From positions 248,001-312,000 of the forward strand of contig NZ_WNNK01000005.1 of NCBI RefSeq assembly GCF_009724245.1: a DNA stretch of 64,000 nt. The letters run 5' to 3'. A program made the translations under genes and the position numbers. Below, piece by piece: positions 35,524 to 44,234 of this stretch; within the stretch, counting starts at the first letter, position 1, and each line of letters begins with the position of its first letter. Below the pieces are notes generated by a model that was not told where the DNA came from, did no database searches, and saw only the letters and a list, made by a program, of their open reading frames with translations. This stretch comes from Pseudomonas spelaei (GTDB lineage: Bacteria > Pseudomonadota > Gammaproteobacteria > Pseudomonadales > Pseudomonadaceae).

Positions 35524-37601
35524 GCGAAGCGCAATTGGAACTACTCGCCAGTCGAGCGGGCCTGGCCGTCGACTGGATCGACGCCAACGGCCGCCCCCAA
35601 CACGTCAACGCCGACGCTCTGCGCGCCGTGCTTAAAGGCCTGGGCCATCCGGCCGACAGCGATGCCGCCATCGAGGCCAGCCTGCGAGACCTTGAGCGTG
35701 TGCAGCAAGACAAGCACTTGCCACCGCTGATGACCGTCGATAACGGCGCCGGGTTGGACCTGGCGCACTTTTTCACGCCCGGTACGCCATGCCAGGTCCA
35801 CCTGGAAGATGGCAGCGTGCTGGACCTCAGCCTGGACGCCAGCGCCACTCTGCCGGGATCGATTCCGGTGGGTTACCAGCAGGTGCAGATCGCCGACCAG
35901 CATTTCACGTTGGCGGTCGCCCCGACGCATTGCTACCGCGTTGACGAGGCCGTGGACAGTCAACCCGCCCGCGCCTGGGGCTTGAGCGCCCAGCTCTATG
36001 CCTTGCGCCGCAGTGGCGACGGCGGCTTTGGCGACACCCAAGCCCTGGAGCACCTGGCCCGCGCCGCCGCTGAACGTGGTGCCGACGCCTTGGCAATCAG
36101 CCCGATGCACGCGATGTTCAGCACCGACACCGAGCGCTACAGCCCTTACTCGCCTTCCAGCCGCCTGTTCCTCAACAGTCTTTATGCTTCCCCCGGCTGC
36201 ATCCTCGGTGATCGGCTGGTACAGGACACCATCGACGCCTGCGGCCTGGCCGATGAACGCCGGGCGCTGGAGCAACTGCGCCTGATCGACTGGCCTGCCG
36301 CCGCCAAAGCCAAACAACGCTTGCTGCGAGCGCTGTACGACGATTTCCGCCAGGGCAATCACCCGCAACACGCCGACTTCCTGAGTTTCCGTGAGGCCGG
36401 TGGCGAAGCCCTGGAAAACCACTGCCGCTTTGAAGCCGTGCAGGCTGAACGCGCTGCCAACGGCGAAAGCCTCGACTGGCGGCACTGGCCCGAGGCCTGG
36501 CGCGACCCAAGCAACCCGGCGCTGGTGCAGTTTGCCGAGGACAACGCGCAGGAAATCGGCTTCTTCGCGTTCAGCCAATGGTTGATCGCACGGTGCCTGG
36601 AACGTGCCCAACAAGCGGCCCGTGGCAGTGGCATGGGCGTTGGTCTTATCGCCGACCTGGCGGTGGGCGCCGATGGCGGCGGCAGCCAGGCCTGGAGTCG
36701 CCAGGACGAATTGCTCGCCGACCTCACCGTGGGTGCCCCACCAGACATTCTCAACCGAGCCGGCCAGGGCTGGGGCATTTCCGCGTTCTCCCCCGAAGGC
36801 CTCCAGCGCAACGGCTTCCGGGCGTTTATCGAAATGCTGCGGGCCAATTTCGCCCATGCCGGCGGCTTGCGCATCGACCATGTGATGGGCCTGCAACGGC
36901 TGTGGGTGATTCCCATGGGCGCCTCGCCTCGGGAAGGTGCCTACCTGTATTACCCGGTGGATGATCTGCTGCGGCTGTTGGCCCTGGAGTCGAGCCGCCA
37001 CCAGGCCATCGTGCTGGGCGAAGACTTGGGCACGGTGCCCGATGGCCTGCGGGAAAAACTCATCGCCCGCTCGATTCTCGGCATGCGCGTGCTGTTGTTC
37101 GAACAGGAACACGGCCATTTCAAGCCGATCCTCGACTGGCCCGACAATGCCCTGGCGACCACCAGCACCCATGACTTGCCCACCCTCAATGGCTGGTGGC
37201 ACAGCCGCGACATCGACTGGAACATACAGCTGGGATTGATTGATGGGCCGACCGTGGAGCACTGGAGCGAACATCGCCTGCGGGAACGCCAGGCACTGCG
37301 CCAGGCCTTGAGCCAGGACCCGCAGAACTTTCGCGATGAAATCCGTAACGAAACCGACCACGTCCTCGACGCCAGTATCCGTTACCTGGGCCACACCCGC
37401 GCACCGCTGGTGCTGCTGCCCCTGGAAGACGCCCTGGGCGTAGAAGAACAGGCCAACCTCCCGGGCACCACCGACACTCACCCGAATTGGCGCCGCCGGT
37501 TTCCGGGAAACGCCAGCACCTTGCTCAACGACGAAAACGCCGCCCGACGCCTGGAATTGCTGGCGGTAGCCCGCCTTCAGGCCCATGAGCGTGACCGATG
37601 A
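35520..37601 (+). CDS. malQ: 4-alpha-glucanotransferase (amylomaltase)
   Basis: A 693-residue GH77 enzyme that moves maltodextrin segments between chains. Residues 1-140 are the N-terminal beta-domain of bacterial MalQ. The barrel shows WGLSAQLYALR, SPYSPSSRLFLNSLYASP, GLRIDHVMGLQRLW (nucleophile Asp), IVLGEDLGTVP (acid/base Glu) and STHDLPTLNGWW. Translation starts at TTG 35520, overlapping the treZ stop with GGAGAG upstream. Its place between treZ and treY suggests it trims or recycles the short maltooligosaccharides that TreYZ leave. Confidence 0.93.
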   Translation: MSEAQLELLASRAGLAVDWIDANGRPQHVNADALRAVLKGLGHPADSDAAIEASLRDLERVQQDKHLPPLMTVDNGAGLDLAHFFTPGTPCQVHLEDGSVLDLSLDASATLPGSIPVGYQQVQIADQHFTLAVAPTHCYRVDEAVDSQPARAWGLSAQLYALRRSGDGGFGDTQALEHLARAAAERGADALAISPMHAMFSTDTERYSPYSPSSRLFLNSLYASPGCILGDRLVQDTIDACGLADERRALEQLRLIDWPAAAKAKQRLLRALYDDFRQGNHPQHADFLSFREAGGEALENHCRFEAVQAERAANGESLDWRHWPEAWRDPSNPALVQFAEDNAQEIGFFAFSQWLIARCLERAQQAARGSGMGVGLIADLAVGADGGGSQAWSRQDELLADLTVGAPPDILNRAGQGWGISAFSPEGLQRNGFRAFIEMLRANFAHAGGLRIDHVMGLQRLWVIPMGASPREGAYLYYPVDDLLRLLALESSRHQAIVLGEDLGTVPDGLREKLIARSILGMRVLLFEQEHGHFKPILDWPDNALATTSTHDLPTLNGWWHSRDIDWNIQLGLIDGPTVEHWSEHRLRERQALRQALSQDPQNFRDEIRNETDHVLDASIRYLGHTRAPLVLLPLEDALGVEEQANLPGTTDTHPNWRRRFPGNASTLLNDENAARRLELLAVARLQAHERDR

Positions 37602-40366
37602 AAGTGTCGACCCTCAGGGCGACCCAGCGTCTGCAATTTCATCAAGGGTTCACCCTGGATGACGCAGTGCCGTGGGTGCCCTACTTTGCCCGGCTAGGCA
37701 TCAGCCACCTGTATGCCTCGCCGCTGCTCAGCGCTCGCGCCGGCTCCCTGCACGGCTACGATGTGGTCGACCCCACCAGCGTCAACCCGGAACTGGGCGG
37801 CGAAGCGGCTTTGCGGCGGCTCGTGGCGGCGTTGCGTGAGCACGACATGGGGCTGATCCTCGATATCGTCTCCAACCATATGGCGGTGGGCGGCGCCGAT
37901 AATCCTTGGTGGCTGGACCTGCTGGAGTGGGGACGCTTGAGCCCTTACAGCGAATTCTTCGACATCCAGTGGCATTCGCCGGACCCGCTGCTCAAGGGCC
38001 AGTTACTGATGCCCTTCCTGGGCAGTGACTACGGTGAAGCGCTGCAAACCGGCAGCATTGCGTTACGCGCTGACCCCCAGCAAGGCAGCTTTTTCATCAA
38101 GCATTACGAACACCGTTTCCCGATCAACCCCAGCGACTATGGCGACATCCTGCGCCCTCACACGCCCCTCAAGGCCCTGGCCGACGACTTCAGCAGCCTC
38201 GCCTACCATCCGGACGCCTACCTCCAGGCCGTGGCGCTGAAACAGCAATTGGTTGAACGGGCACAAGATCCCGCTACTTTCGCCGCCATCCAACACAACC
38301 TCAGCCTCTACGACTCCCGCCAGCCAGACGGCTTCGCGCGCCTGCATCACCTGCTGGAGCAACAAAGCTACCGCCTGGCCAGCTGGCGCACGGCGGCAGA
38401 TGACATCAACTGGCGGCGCTTCTTCGACGTCAATGAGCTGGGCGGCCTGCGGGTGGAGCGCAGTGCGGTGTTCGAAGCCACCCACGGCAAAATCTTCCAG
38501 CTGATCAGCGAGGGGCTGGTGGACGGCCTGCGCATCGACCATATCGACGGTTTGGCCGACCCTGGAGGTTACTGCCGCAAGTTGCGACGTCGGGTGGACT
38601 CACTGTCAGAAGGACGGCACCTGCCGATCTTCGTCGAAAAAATCCTCGGTGAAGGCGAAGCCCTGCGCGAAGACTGGCAGGTGGACGGCACCACCGGCTA
38701 CGAATTCATGAACCAGCTGTCATTGCTGCAACACGACCCCGCAGGTTGTGCACCTCTGGCCGAGCTGTGGACCCGCTATACCGAACGCCCGTCGGCCTTT
38801 ATCGAGGAAGCCTGGCTGGCCCGCCAGCAAATCCTCCATGGTTCCCTCGCCGGTGACTTTGAAAGCGTCGCCCAGGCCCTGCTGCAAGTGGCCCGTGACG
38901 ATGTGATGAGTCGCGACCTGACCCTGGGCGCGATCCGCCGCGCCCTGGAGGAACTGATCGTGCACTTCCCGGTGTATCGCACCTATATCAGCGCCCGTGG
39001 CCGCAGCGAACAAGACGATGTGTTTTTCCAGCAGGCCCTGGCCGGTGCCCGCAGCACCTTGGGCGAAGCCGACTGGCCGGTGCTCGATTACCTGGAGCAA
39101 TGGCTCGGCGGCGAGCCTTGGCGCAACCGGCCGTTGGGCCGTGAGCGCAAGATCCTCAAGCACGCCTGCGTGCGCTTCCAGCAACTGACCTCCCCGACGG
39201 CGGCCAAAGCGGTGGAAGACACCGCGCTCTATCGCTCGGCAGTGTTGCTGTCACGCAACGATGTCGGCTTCAGCACCGCACAATTCAGCGCGCCCCTGAC
39301 CGAGTTCCATGCCGCCAACCAACAGCGTCTGCGCACGTTTCCCGACAACCTGCTGGCCAGCGCCACCCATGACCACAAGCGCGGCGAAGACACCCGTGCA
39401 CGCCTGGCGGTACTCAGTGAATGCGCCGACTGGTATGCCAAACAGGTGGAACACTGGCGTAGCCTGGCCGTGTTCCTGCGCAGTGATGCCAGCACGCCCT
39501 CGGCGGGCGATGAACTGATCCTCTATCAAGTGCTGCTGGGCAGTTGGCCGCTGGACCTGCGCAGTGATGACACCAAGGCGCTGGGCAACTATCACCAGCG
39601 TCTATGGCAGTGGCAACAAAAGGCCCTGCGCGAAGCCAAGCTGCACAGCAGTTGGAGCGCGCCGAACGAGCTGTACGAGCACGGTGTGCAAGCGTTCCTC
39701 TCGCGGCTAATACTCGACGAGCAAGGCCTGCCGTTGCGCACGGCCCTCGCCGCTGCCGTCCAAGCCATCGCCCCGGCGGGCGCGCTGAATGGCCTGGCGC
39801 AATCCTTGCTTCGCCTCACCGTGCCGGGGGTGCCGGATGTGTATCAGGGGAATGAGTTCTGGGACTTCAGCCTGGTGGATCCGGACAACCGGCGTGCGGT
39901 GGATTTCAGTGCCCGGCAACAAGCACTGGAATCGCCGACCGACATCGGCGAACTGATGTTGCACTGGCGTGATGGGCGCATTAAGCAGGCGCTTGTCGCC
40001 CAGGTGCTGAACCTGCGCAGGGAACATCCGCAGGTGTTCCGGCTGGGCAGCTATGAGCCCCTGGACGTGGTGGGCGAACACGCCGATCGGGTGGTCGCTT
40101 TCTGCCGCGAATATCAGGGTACGCGCTTGTTAGTGGTGGTACCGCGCTGGCCCTTTCACCTGCTTGATAACGGTGTTTATCCGCAGGTCAACGCGCAGAT
40201 TTGGGGCGATACCCGGGTCACATTACCGTTCGCCGCACCAACGCAAAACTGGAAGGGACTTTTCCAGACAGGCGCAGTCACACCCAACAAGGAGCTGACG
40301 ATCAGTACTGCCTTGGGGGGTTGCCCGGTCAACGTCTTTATCAATCCTGATCATCAAGAAAGCTGA
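37598..40366 (+). CDS. treY: Maltooligosyltrehalose synthase
   Basis: A 922-residue GH13 enzyme that turns the reducing end of a maltodextrin into a trehalose unit. Motifs: YASPLLSARAGSLHGYDVVDP, DIVSNHMAVGGADNPWW, GLRIDHIDGLADP (nucleophile), IFVEKILGEGE (acid/base) and SATHDHKRGEDTRARLAVLSE near the C-terminus. A long insertion within the barrel is normal for TreY. ATG 37598 overlaps malQ (ATGA). It is the last of four tightly coupled genes and works with TreZ. Confidence 0.94.
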   Translation: MKVSTLRATQRLQFHQGFTLDDAVPWVPYFARLGISHLYASPLLSARAGSLHGYDVVDPTSVNPELGGEAALRRLVAALREHDMGLILDIVSNHMAVGGADNPWWLDLLEWGRLSPYSEFFDIQWHSPDPLLKGQLLMPFLGSDYGEALQTGSIALRADPQQGSFFIKHYEHRFPINPSDYGDILRPHTPLKALADDFSSLAYHPDAYLQAVALKQQLVERAQDPATFAAIQHNLSLYDSRQPDGFARLHHLLEQQSYRLASWRTAADDINWRRFFDVNELGGLRVERSAVFEATHGKIFQLISEGLVDGLRIDHIDGLADPGGYCRKLRRRVDSLSEGRHLPIFVEKILGEGEALREDWQVDGTTGYEFMNQLSLLQHDPAGCAPLAELWTRYTERPSAFIEEAWLARQQILHGSLAGDFESVAQALLQVARDDVMSRDLTLGAIRRALEELIVHFPVYRTYISARGRSEQDDVFFQQALAGARSTLGEADWPVLDYLEQWLGGEPWRNRPLGRERKILKHACVRFQQLTSPTAAKAVEDTALYRSAVLLSRNDVGFSTAQFSAPLTEFHAANQQRLRTFPDNLLASATHDHKRGEDTRARLAVLSECADWYAKQVEHWRSLAVFLRSDASTPSAGDELILYQVLLGSWPLDLRSDDTKALGNYHQRLWQWQQKALREAKLHSSWSAPNELYEHGVQAFLSRLILDEQGLPLRTALAAAVQAIAPAGALNGLAQSLLRLTVPGVPDVYQGNEFWDFSLVDPDNRRAVDFSARQQALESPTDIGELMLHWRDGRIKQALVAQVLNLRREHPQVFRLGSYEPLDVVGEHADRVVAFCREYQGTRLLVVVPRWPFHLLDNGVYPQVNAQIWGDTRVTLPFAAPTQNWKGLFQTGAVTPNKELTISTALGGCPVNVFINPDHQES

Positions 40367-40389
40367 AATTTTCTCTGAGGAGCAATGCG

Positions 40390-40647
40390 ATGAGTACCGA
40401 AGACAAACGCGTTCGCGAATTCGCGTATCAGATCTGGGAGTCCGAAGGCAAACCCGAAGGGCAAGAAGCCCGCCATTGGGAGATGGCGCGCAAGCTGGCG
40501 GAAGCCGAGGCGCTGACGCCGAGCAAGCCCAAGGCCGCCGCAAAACCCAAGGCCAAGCCCAAACCTGCTGCGCCAGCGAAAGCTGCGGCGGTGGAAAAGT
40601 CCGCGGCCAAGCCTAAGCCCAAGGCCCCGCGCAAGCCCGCCAACTGA
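40390..40647 (+). CDS. DUF2934 small basic protein
   Basis: 85 residues. The N-terminal part (EDKRVREFAYQIWESEGKPEGQEARHWEMA) is the DUF2934 domain. The second half is a low-complexity Lys/Pro/Ala tail (KPKAKPKPAAPAKAAA) reminiscent of histone H1-like tails, so nucleic-acid or polyanion binding is possible. DUF2934 genes occur next to trehalose/glycogen operons in several pseudomonads and rhizobia; function is unknown. It starts 23 bp after treY with GAGGAG upstream and ends at a hairpin. Confidence 0.85.
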   Translation: MSTEDKRVREFAYQIWESEGKPEGQEARHWEMARKLAEAEALTPSKPKAAAKPKAKPKPAAPAKAAAVEKSAAKPKPKAPRKPAN

Positions 40648-40659
40648 TCACGTACCCCA

Positions 40660-40677
40660 GCAGAAGTCCGCTTCTGC
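40660..40677 (+). terminator. Hairpin GCAGAAG-TCCG-CTTCTGC
   Basis: A perfect seven-pair stem (40660-40666 with 40671-40677), extended outward by an ACCC/GGGT pairing, 13 bp after the DUF2934 stop and 83 bp before glgX. There is no T tract, so it may be a partial terminator or RNA-stability stem. Confidence 0.5.
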
Positions 40678-40760
40678 CGGGTCACTCATGAACACTTTCA
40701 ACTGAGCACTTTTCAGCACAGCCCCGTTCGGCCTGAAAAAACCATTGCAGGAGCACCCAC

Positions 40761-42941
40761 ATGAGCAAGCCTGACCCAGCCAAACCGACGTTCGACAACG
40801 AGCCGTCGCGGATTCGTGAAGGTTTGCCCTTCCCCCTTGGCGCGACCTGGGACGGTCTGGGGGTCAATTTCGCCCTGTTCTCGGCCAACGCCACCCAGGT
40901 GGAACTGTGTATCTTCGACGACAGCGGCGAGGTAGAACTCGAACGCATCGAGCTGCCGGAATACACCGACGAGACCTTCCACGGCTACCTGCCCGATGCT
41001 CATCCCGGGCTGATCTACGGCTACCGCGTGTACGGCCCCTACGATCCGGCTAATGGTCACCGCTTCAACCACAACAAGCTACTGATCGATCCCTATGCCA
41101 AACAACTGGTGGGCGCACTCAAATGGTCCGAAGCGCTGTTCGGCTACACCATCGGCCACCCCGACGCCGATCTCAGTTTTGACGAACGCGACAGCGCGCC
41201 CTTCGTCCCCAAGTGCAAGGTCATCGACCCGGCGCACACCTGGGGCCACGATCAACCGGTGCGCACCCCGTGGGACCGCACAATCATTTACGAGACCCAC
41301 TTGCGCGGCATCACCATGCGTCATCCTTCGGTCCCCGAAGACGTGCGCGGAACCTGCGCCGGGCTGATGGTCGACGATGTGCTCAAACACATCCGCCAGT
41401 TGGGCGTGTCGTCGGTCGAGTTGCTGCCGGTACACGCCTTCGTCAACGACCAGCACCTGCTGCAAAAAGGCATGACCAACTACTGGGGCTATAACAGCAT
41501 TGCCTTCTTCGCACCGGACCCGCGCTACCTGGCCAGCGGCAAGATCGCCGAGTTCAAGGAGATGGTCGCGCACCTGCATGAAGCCAAGCTGGAAGTGATC
41601 CTCGACGTGGTCTACAACCACACTGCCGAAGGCAATGAACAAGGCCCGACGCTGTCCATGCGTGGCATCGACAACGCGTCGTACTACCGGCTGATGCCCG
41701 ATGACAAACGCTTCTATATCAACGACTCCGGCACCGGCAACACGTTGGACCTGAGCCATCCTTGCGTGCTGCAAATGGTTACCGACTCCTTGCGTTATTG
41801 GGCGACGGAAATGCACGTGGATGGATTCCGCTTCGACCTGGCGACCATTCTCGGCCGTTACCACGACGGTTTCGACGAACGCCACAGCTTCCTCGTTGCC
41901 TGCCGCCAGGACCCGGTGCTGCGCCAGGTGAAGATGATTGCCGAGCCCTGGGACATCGGCCCCGGTGGCTATCAAGTGGGCAACTTCCCACCCGGTTGGG
42001 TGGAATGGAACGACCGCTTCCGCGACACCGTGCGGGCCTTCTGGAAAGGCGATGATGGCCAGCTCGCCGACTTCGCCGGGCGTATGACCGCCTCGGGCGA
42101 GATGTTCAACCACCGTGGACGGCGGCCTTACAGTTCGGTGAACTTCATCACCGCCCACGACGGTTTCACCCTGCACGACCTGGTGTCCTACAACGATAAG
42201 CACAACGAAGCCAACGACGAGAACAATCAGGACGGCAGCAATAACAACCTGTCATGGAACCACGGCGTCGAAGGCCCCACCGACGATCCTCAAATCAATG
42301 CCCTGCGCCTGCGTCAGATGCGTAACTTCTTCGCCACTCTGCTGTTGGCCCAAGGCACGCCGATGCTGGTAGCCGGGGATGAGTTCGCCCGCACTCAGCA
42401 CGGCAACAACAACGCCTATTGCCAGGACAGCGAGATCGGTTGGGTCAACTGGGACCTGGATGACGATGGCAAGGCTCTGCTCAAGTTCGTCAAACGTCTG
42501 ATCAAGCTGCGCCTGGCCTATCCGATTCTGCGGCGCGGGCGGTTCCTGGTGGGCGACTACAACGAAGACATCGGCGTCAAAGACGTGACCTGGCTGGCCC
42601 CCGATGGCAATGAAATGACCACCGATAAATGGCAAGACAGCCATGGCCGTTGCCTGGGCATGTTGATGGATGGCCGAGCCCAGGAAACCGGCATCCGCCG
42701 CCCAGGGGCTGACGCCACCTTGCTACTGGTGGTGAACGCCCACCACGACACGGTCAATTTCCGTCTGCCGCCAGTACCCGATGGCGGCTTCTGGACGTGC
42801 ATGCTTGATACCAATCAGCCAGCAGTGCACGGCCAGGAGCGCTTCGATTTCGGGCACGAGTACGCGGTGACTGCACGCTCGTTGCTGCTGTTTGAACTGC
42901 AGCATGAAAATGAGAGCCGGTTGGGTAATGCCGATAGTTAA
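40761..42941 (+). CDS. glgX: Glycogen debranching enzyme (isoamylase type)
   Basis: A 726-residue GH13_11 enzyme that hydrolyses alpha-1,6 branches of glycogen. N-terminal CBM48: GLPFPLGATWDGLGVNFALFS. Barrel: DVVYNHTAEGNEQGPTLS, GFRFDLATILGR (nucleophile), MIAEPWDIGPGGYQVG (acid/base) and NFITAHDGFTLHDLVSYNDKHN. ATG 40761 follows AGGAGC by eight bases. It continues the plus-strand glucan cluster after the DUF2934 gene, probably on the same or an overlapping transcript. Length and motifs are canonical. Confidence 0.94.
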   Translation: MSKPDPAKPTFDNEPSRIREGLPFPLGATWDGLGVNFALFSANATQVELCIFDDSGEVELERIELPEYTDETFHGYLPDAHPGLIYGYRVYGPYDPANGHRFNHNKLLIDPYAKQLVGALKWSEALFGYTIGHPDADLSFDERDSAPFVPKCKVIDPAHTWGHDQPVRTPWDRTIIYETHLRGITMRHPSVPEDVRGTCAGLMVDDVLKHIRQLGVSSVELLPVHAFVNDQHLLQKGMTNYWGYNSIAFFAPDPRYLASGKIAEFKEMVAHLHEAKLEVILDVVYNHTAEGNEQGPTLSMRGIDNASYYRLMPDDKRFYINDSGTGNTLDLSHPCVLQMVTDSLRYWATEMHVDGFRFDLATILGRYHDGFDERHSFLVACRQDPVLRQVKMIAEPWDIGPGGYQVGNFPPGWVEWNDRFRDTVRAFWKGDDGQLADFAGRMTASGEMFNHRGRRPYSSVNFITAHDGFTLHDLVSYNDKHNEANDENNQDGSNNNLSWNHGVEGPTDDPQINALRLRQMRNFFATLLLAQGTPMLVAGDEFARTQHGNNNAYCQDSEIGWVNWDLDDDGKALLKFVKRLIKLRLAYPILRRGRFLVGDYNEDIGVKDVTWLAPDGNEMTTDKWQDSHGRCLGMLMDGRAQETGIRRPGADATLLLVVNAHHDTVNFRLPPVPDGGFWTCMLDTNQPAVHGQERFDFGHEYAVTARSLLLFELQHENESRLGNADS

Positions 42942-43424
42942 GAGCGAGCACTGAACCTGTGGCGAGGGGACAGGCCCTAATGCCGTTCAGTTAAGCGAAC
43001 GCACTGCTCAAGACTACAAAGATCAACTGTGGGAGTTGTCGAGCCCCAGCGAGGCTACGATGGCGGCGGGTCAGGCAACATCAATGTTTGCTGTACCGAC
43101 GCCATCGTAGCCTCGCTGGGGCTCGACAACTCCCACACTGAATTTGCTTCGGTTGCCGGATCTCCATTCCTTAACTGAACGGCAGTAACTATTTTTGACG
43201 CATCTGATGCTGGCCTCGTAAAAAATAGCGAGATTCAACGCCCTAAACGCGACGAATCGTTGACTATGATCAATACTCTTCGCACGGCAATCCAAGGTTG
43301 GAGCGTCGGCGCGGTGCGAGGGTCAGGTTGACGGTTCCTGCGAACCCGGTTCTCGCGCTACCAAAAAGAGTCGTCCCGTCAACGGGGTACGACCAGGCAT
43401 TACCAGAACAAGGACGTGATACCC
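42942..43424. other. 480-bp spacer with nested palindromes
   Basis: There is no supported gene. It contains a large nested palindrome (42981-43184) and a second inverted repeat CTATTTTT / AAAAATAG (43189-43196 and 43221-43228) that may end glgX transcripts. The region from 43230 to 43424 should hold the promoter of the PIG-L-like gene; its ribosome site AGGA is at 43411-43414. Confidence 0.6.
42981..43184. repeat. Nested REP-type palindrome (REPIN-like)
   Basis: The outer 15-base arms TGCCGTTCAGTTAAG (42981-42995) and CTTAACTGAACGGCA (43170-43184) are exact complements. Inside, a 38-base stretch at 43028-43065 (beginning TGTGGGAGTTGTCGAG) is perfectly complementary to 43100-43137, with a 34-base centre. 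The inner unit begins like other Pseudomonas REPs (GTGGGAG) but has a different body from the copies at 1266 and 49859. Exact 38-base arms suggest recent origin or active conservation. Confidence 0.85.
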
Positions 43425-44186
43425 ATGAAGCCCGCCCCCTTAGTTGAAGGCCGCCGTGGCCCTGCGCAAATATGGAACAGTGCGCCGCAACTGGCGCAAA
43501 TCCCTGCTATCAATCCGACCACCCTGGTGCCCCCCGGCACACGCGTGGTGGTCATTGCCCCGCACCCCGGCGATGAAGTGCTGGCCTGTGGCGGTTTACT
43601 GCAATTGTTGAGCACCCTCGATTACTCCCTGCAACTGATCTCCGTAACCGACGGCAGTGCCAGCCATCCGGGCTCCAACGTCTGGCCGGTCAAACGCTTG
43701 AGCGTGGTTCGCCCCCAGGAAAGCGTCGAAGCGCTGCGACGCCTGGGCGTGCCCCTGCACAGCCTGAAGTGGATTCGCGGTGGTTTTACCGATAACGCGC
43801 TGCCGGCTCGGGAGCAGCAACTGAGCCAATTCATTGCCCGCTACCTGCAACCCGGTGATGTGGTGTTCACCACTTGGCGCTCTGATGGCAACGACGATCA
43901 CGACGCTGTTGGTCGCGCCGCCGCCAAGGCCTGCCTGCTGGTAGGTGCCCGTCTGCACGAACTGCCGATCTGGGCCTGGCATTGGCCCGCCCGCGAAGCC
44001 ATCAACATCCCCTGGCGGCAGGCACGCAAGATTCGCCTCGACACCTGGAGCGTCGCACGCAAGCTGCATGCTGCCCATGCCTATGCCAGCCAGTTGGCGG
44101 GGGATCCGGAGATCGGCCTGCCCCCCATGATGGCGCAGGTGCTGCTGGAGCGGATGCGAGAGCCGTATGAGATTGTTTTCTTGTAG
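43425..44186 (+). CDS. PIG-L/LmbE-like deacetylase-fold protein
   Basis: 253 residues. VVVIAPHPGDEVLACGGLLQLL is the LmbE-fold metal site, with His47 and Asp50, and DGNDDHDAVGRAA supplies a further His159. Family members are zinc N-acetylglucosaminyl deacetylases (MshB, BshB, PIG-L). The usual HPDDE is HPGDE here, so the Asp that acts as general base in characterised members is a Gly, and activity may be altered or lost. ATG 43425 is preferred over GTG 43416, which is too close to AGGA. It sits between glgX and convergent glgB. A role in glucan metabolism is suggested only by position. Confidence 0.8.
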   Translation: MKPAPLVEGRRGPAQIWNSAPQLAQIPAINPTTLVPPGTRVVVIAPHPGDEVLACGGLLQLLSTLDYSLQLISVTDGSASHPGSNVWPVKRLSVVRPQESVEALRRLGVPLHSLKWIRGGFTDNALPAREQQLSQFIARYLQPGDVVFTTWRSDGNDDHDAVGRAAAKACLLVGARLHELPIWAWHWPAREAINIPWRQARKIRLDTWSVARKLHAAHAYASQLAGDPEIGLPPMMAQVLLERMREPYEIVFL

Positions 44187-44196
44187 CCCGTGAAAG

Positions 44197-44228
44197 CCCT
44201 CAACCCAACGCCGGCGCCGGGTTGAGGG
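44197..44228. terminator. Bidirectional terminator hairpin between convergent genes
   Basis: CCCTCAACCC (44197-44206) and GGGTTGAGGG (44219-44228) form a perfect ten-pair stem with a 12-base GC-rich loop, exactly between the PIG-L-like stop (44186) and the glgB stop (44235). Confidence 0.75.
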
Positions 44229-44234
44229 GCCGCT

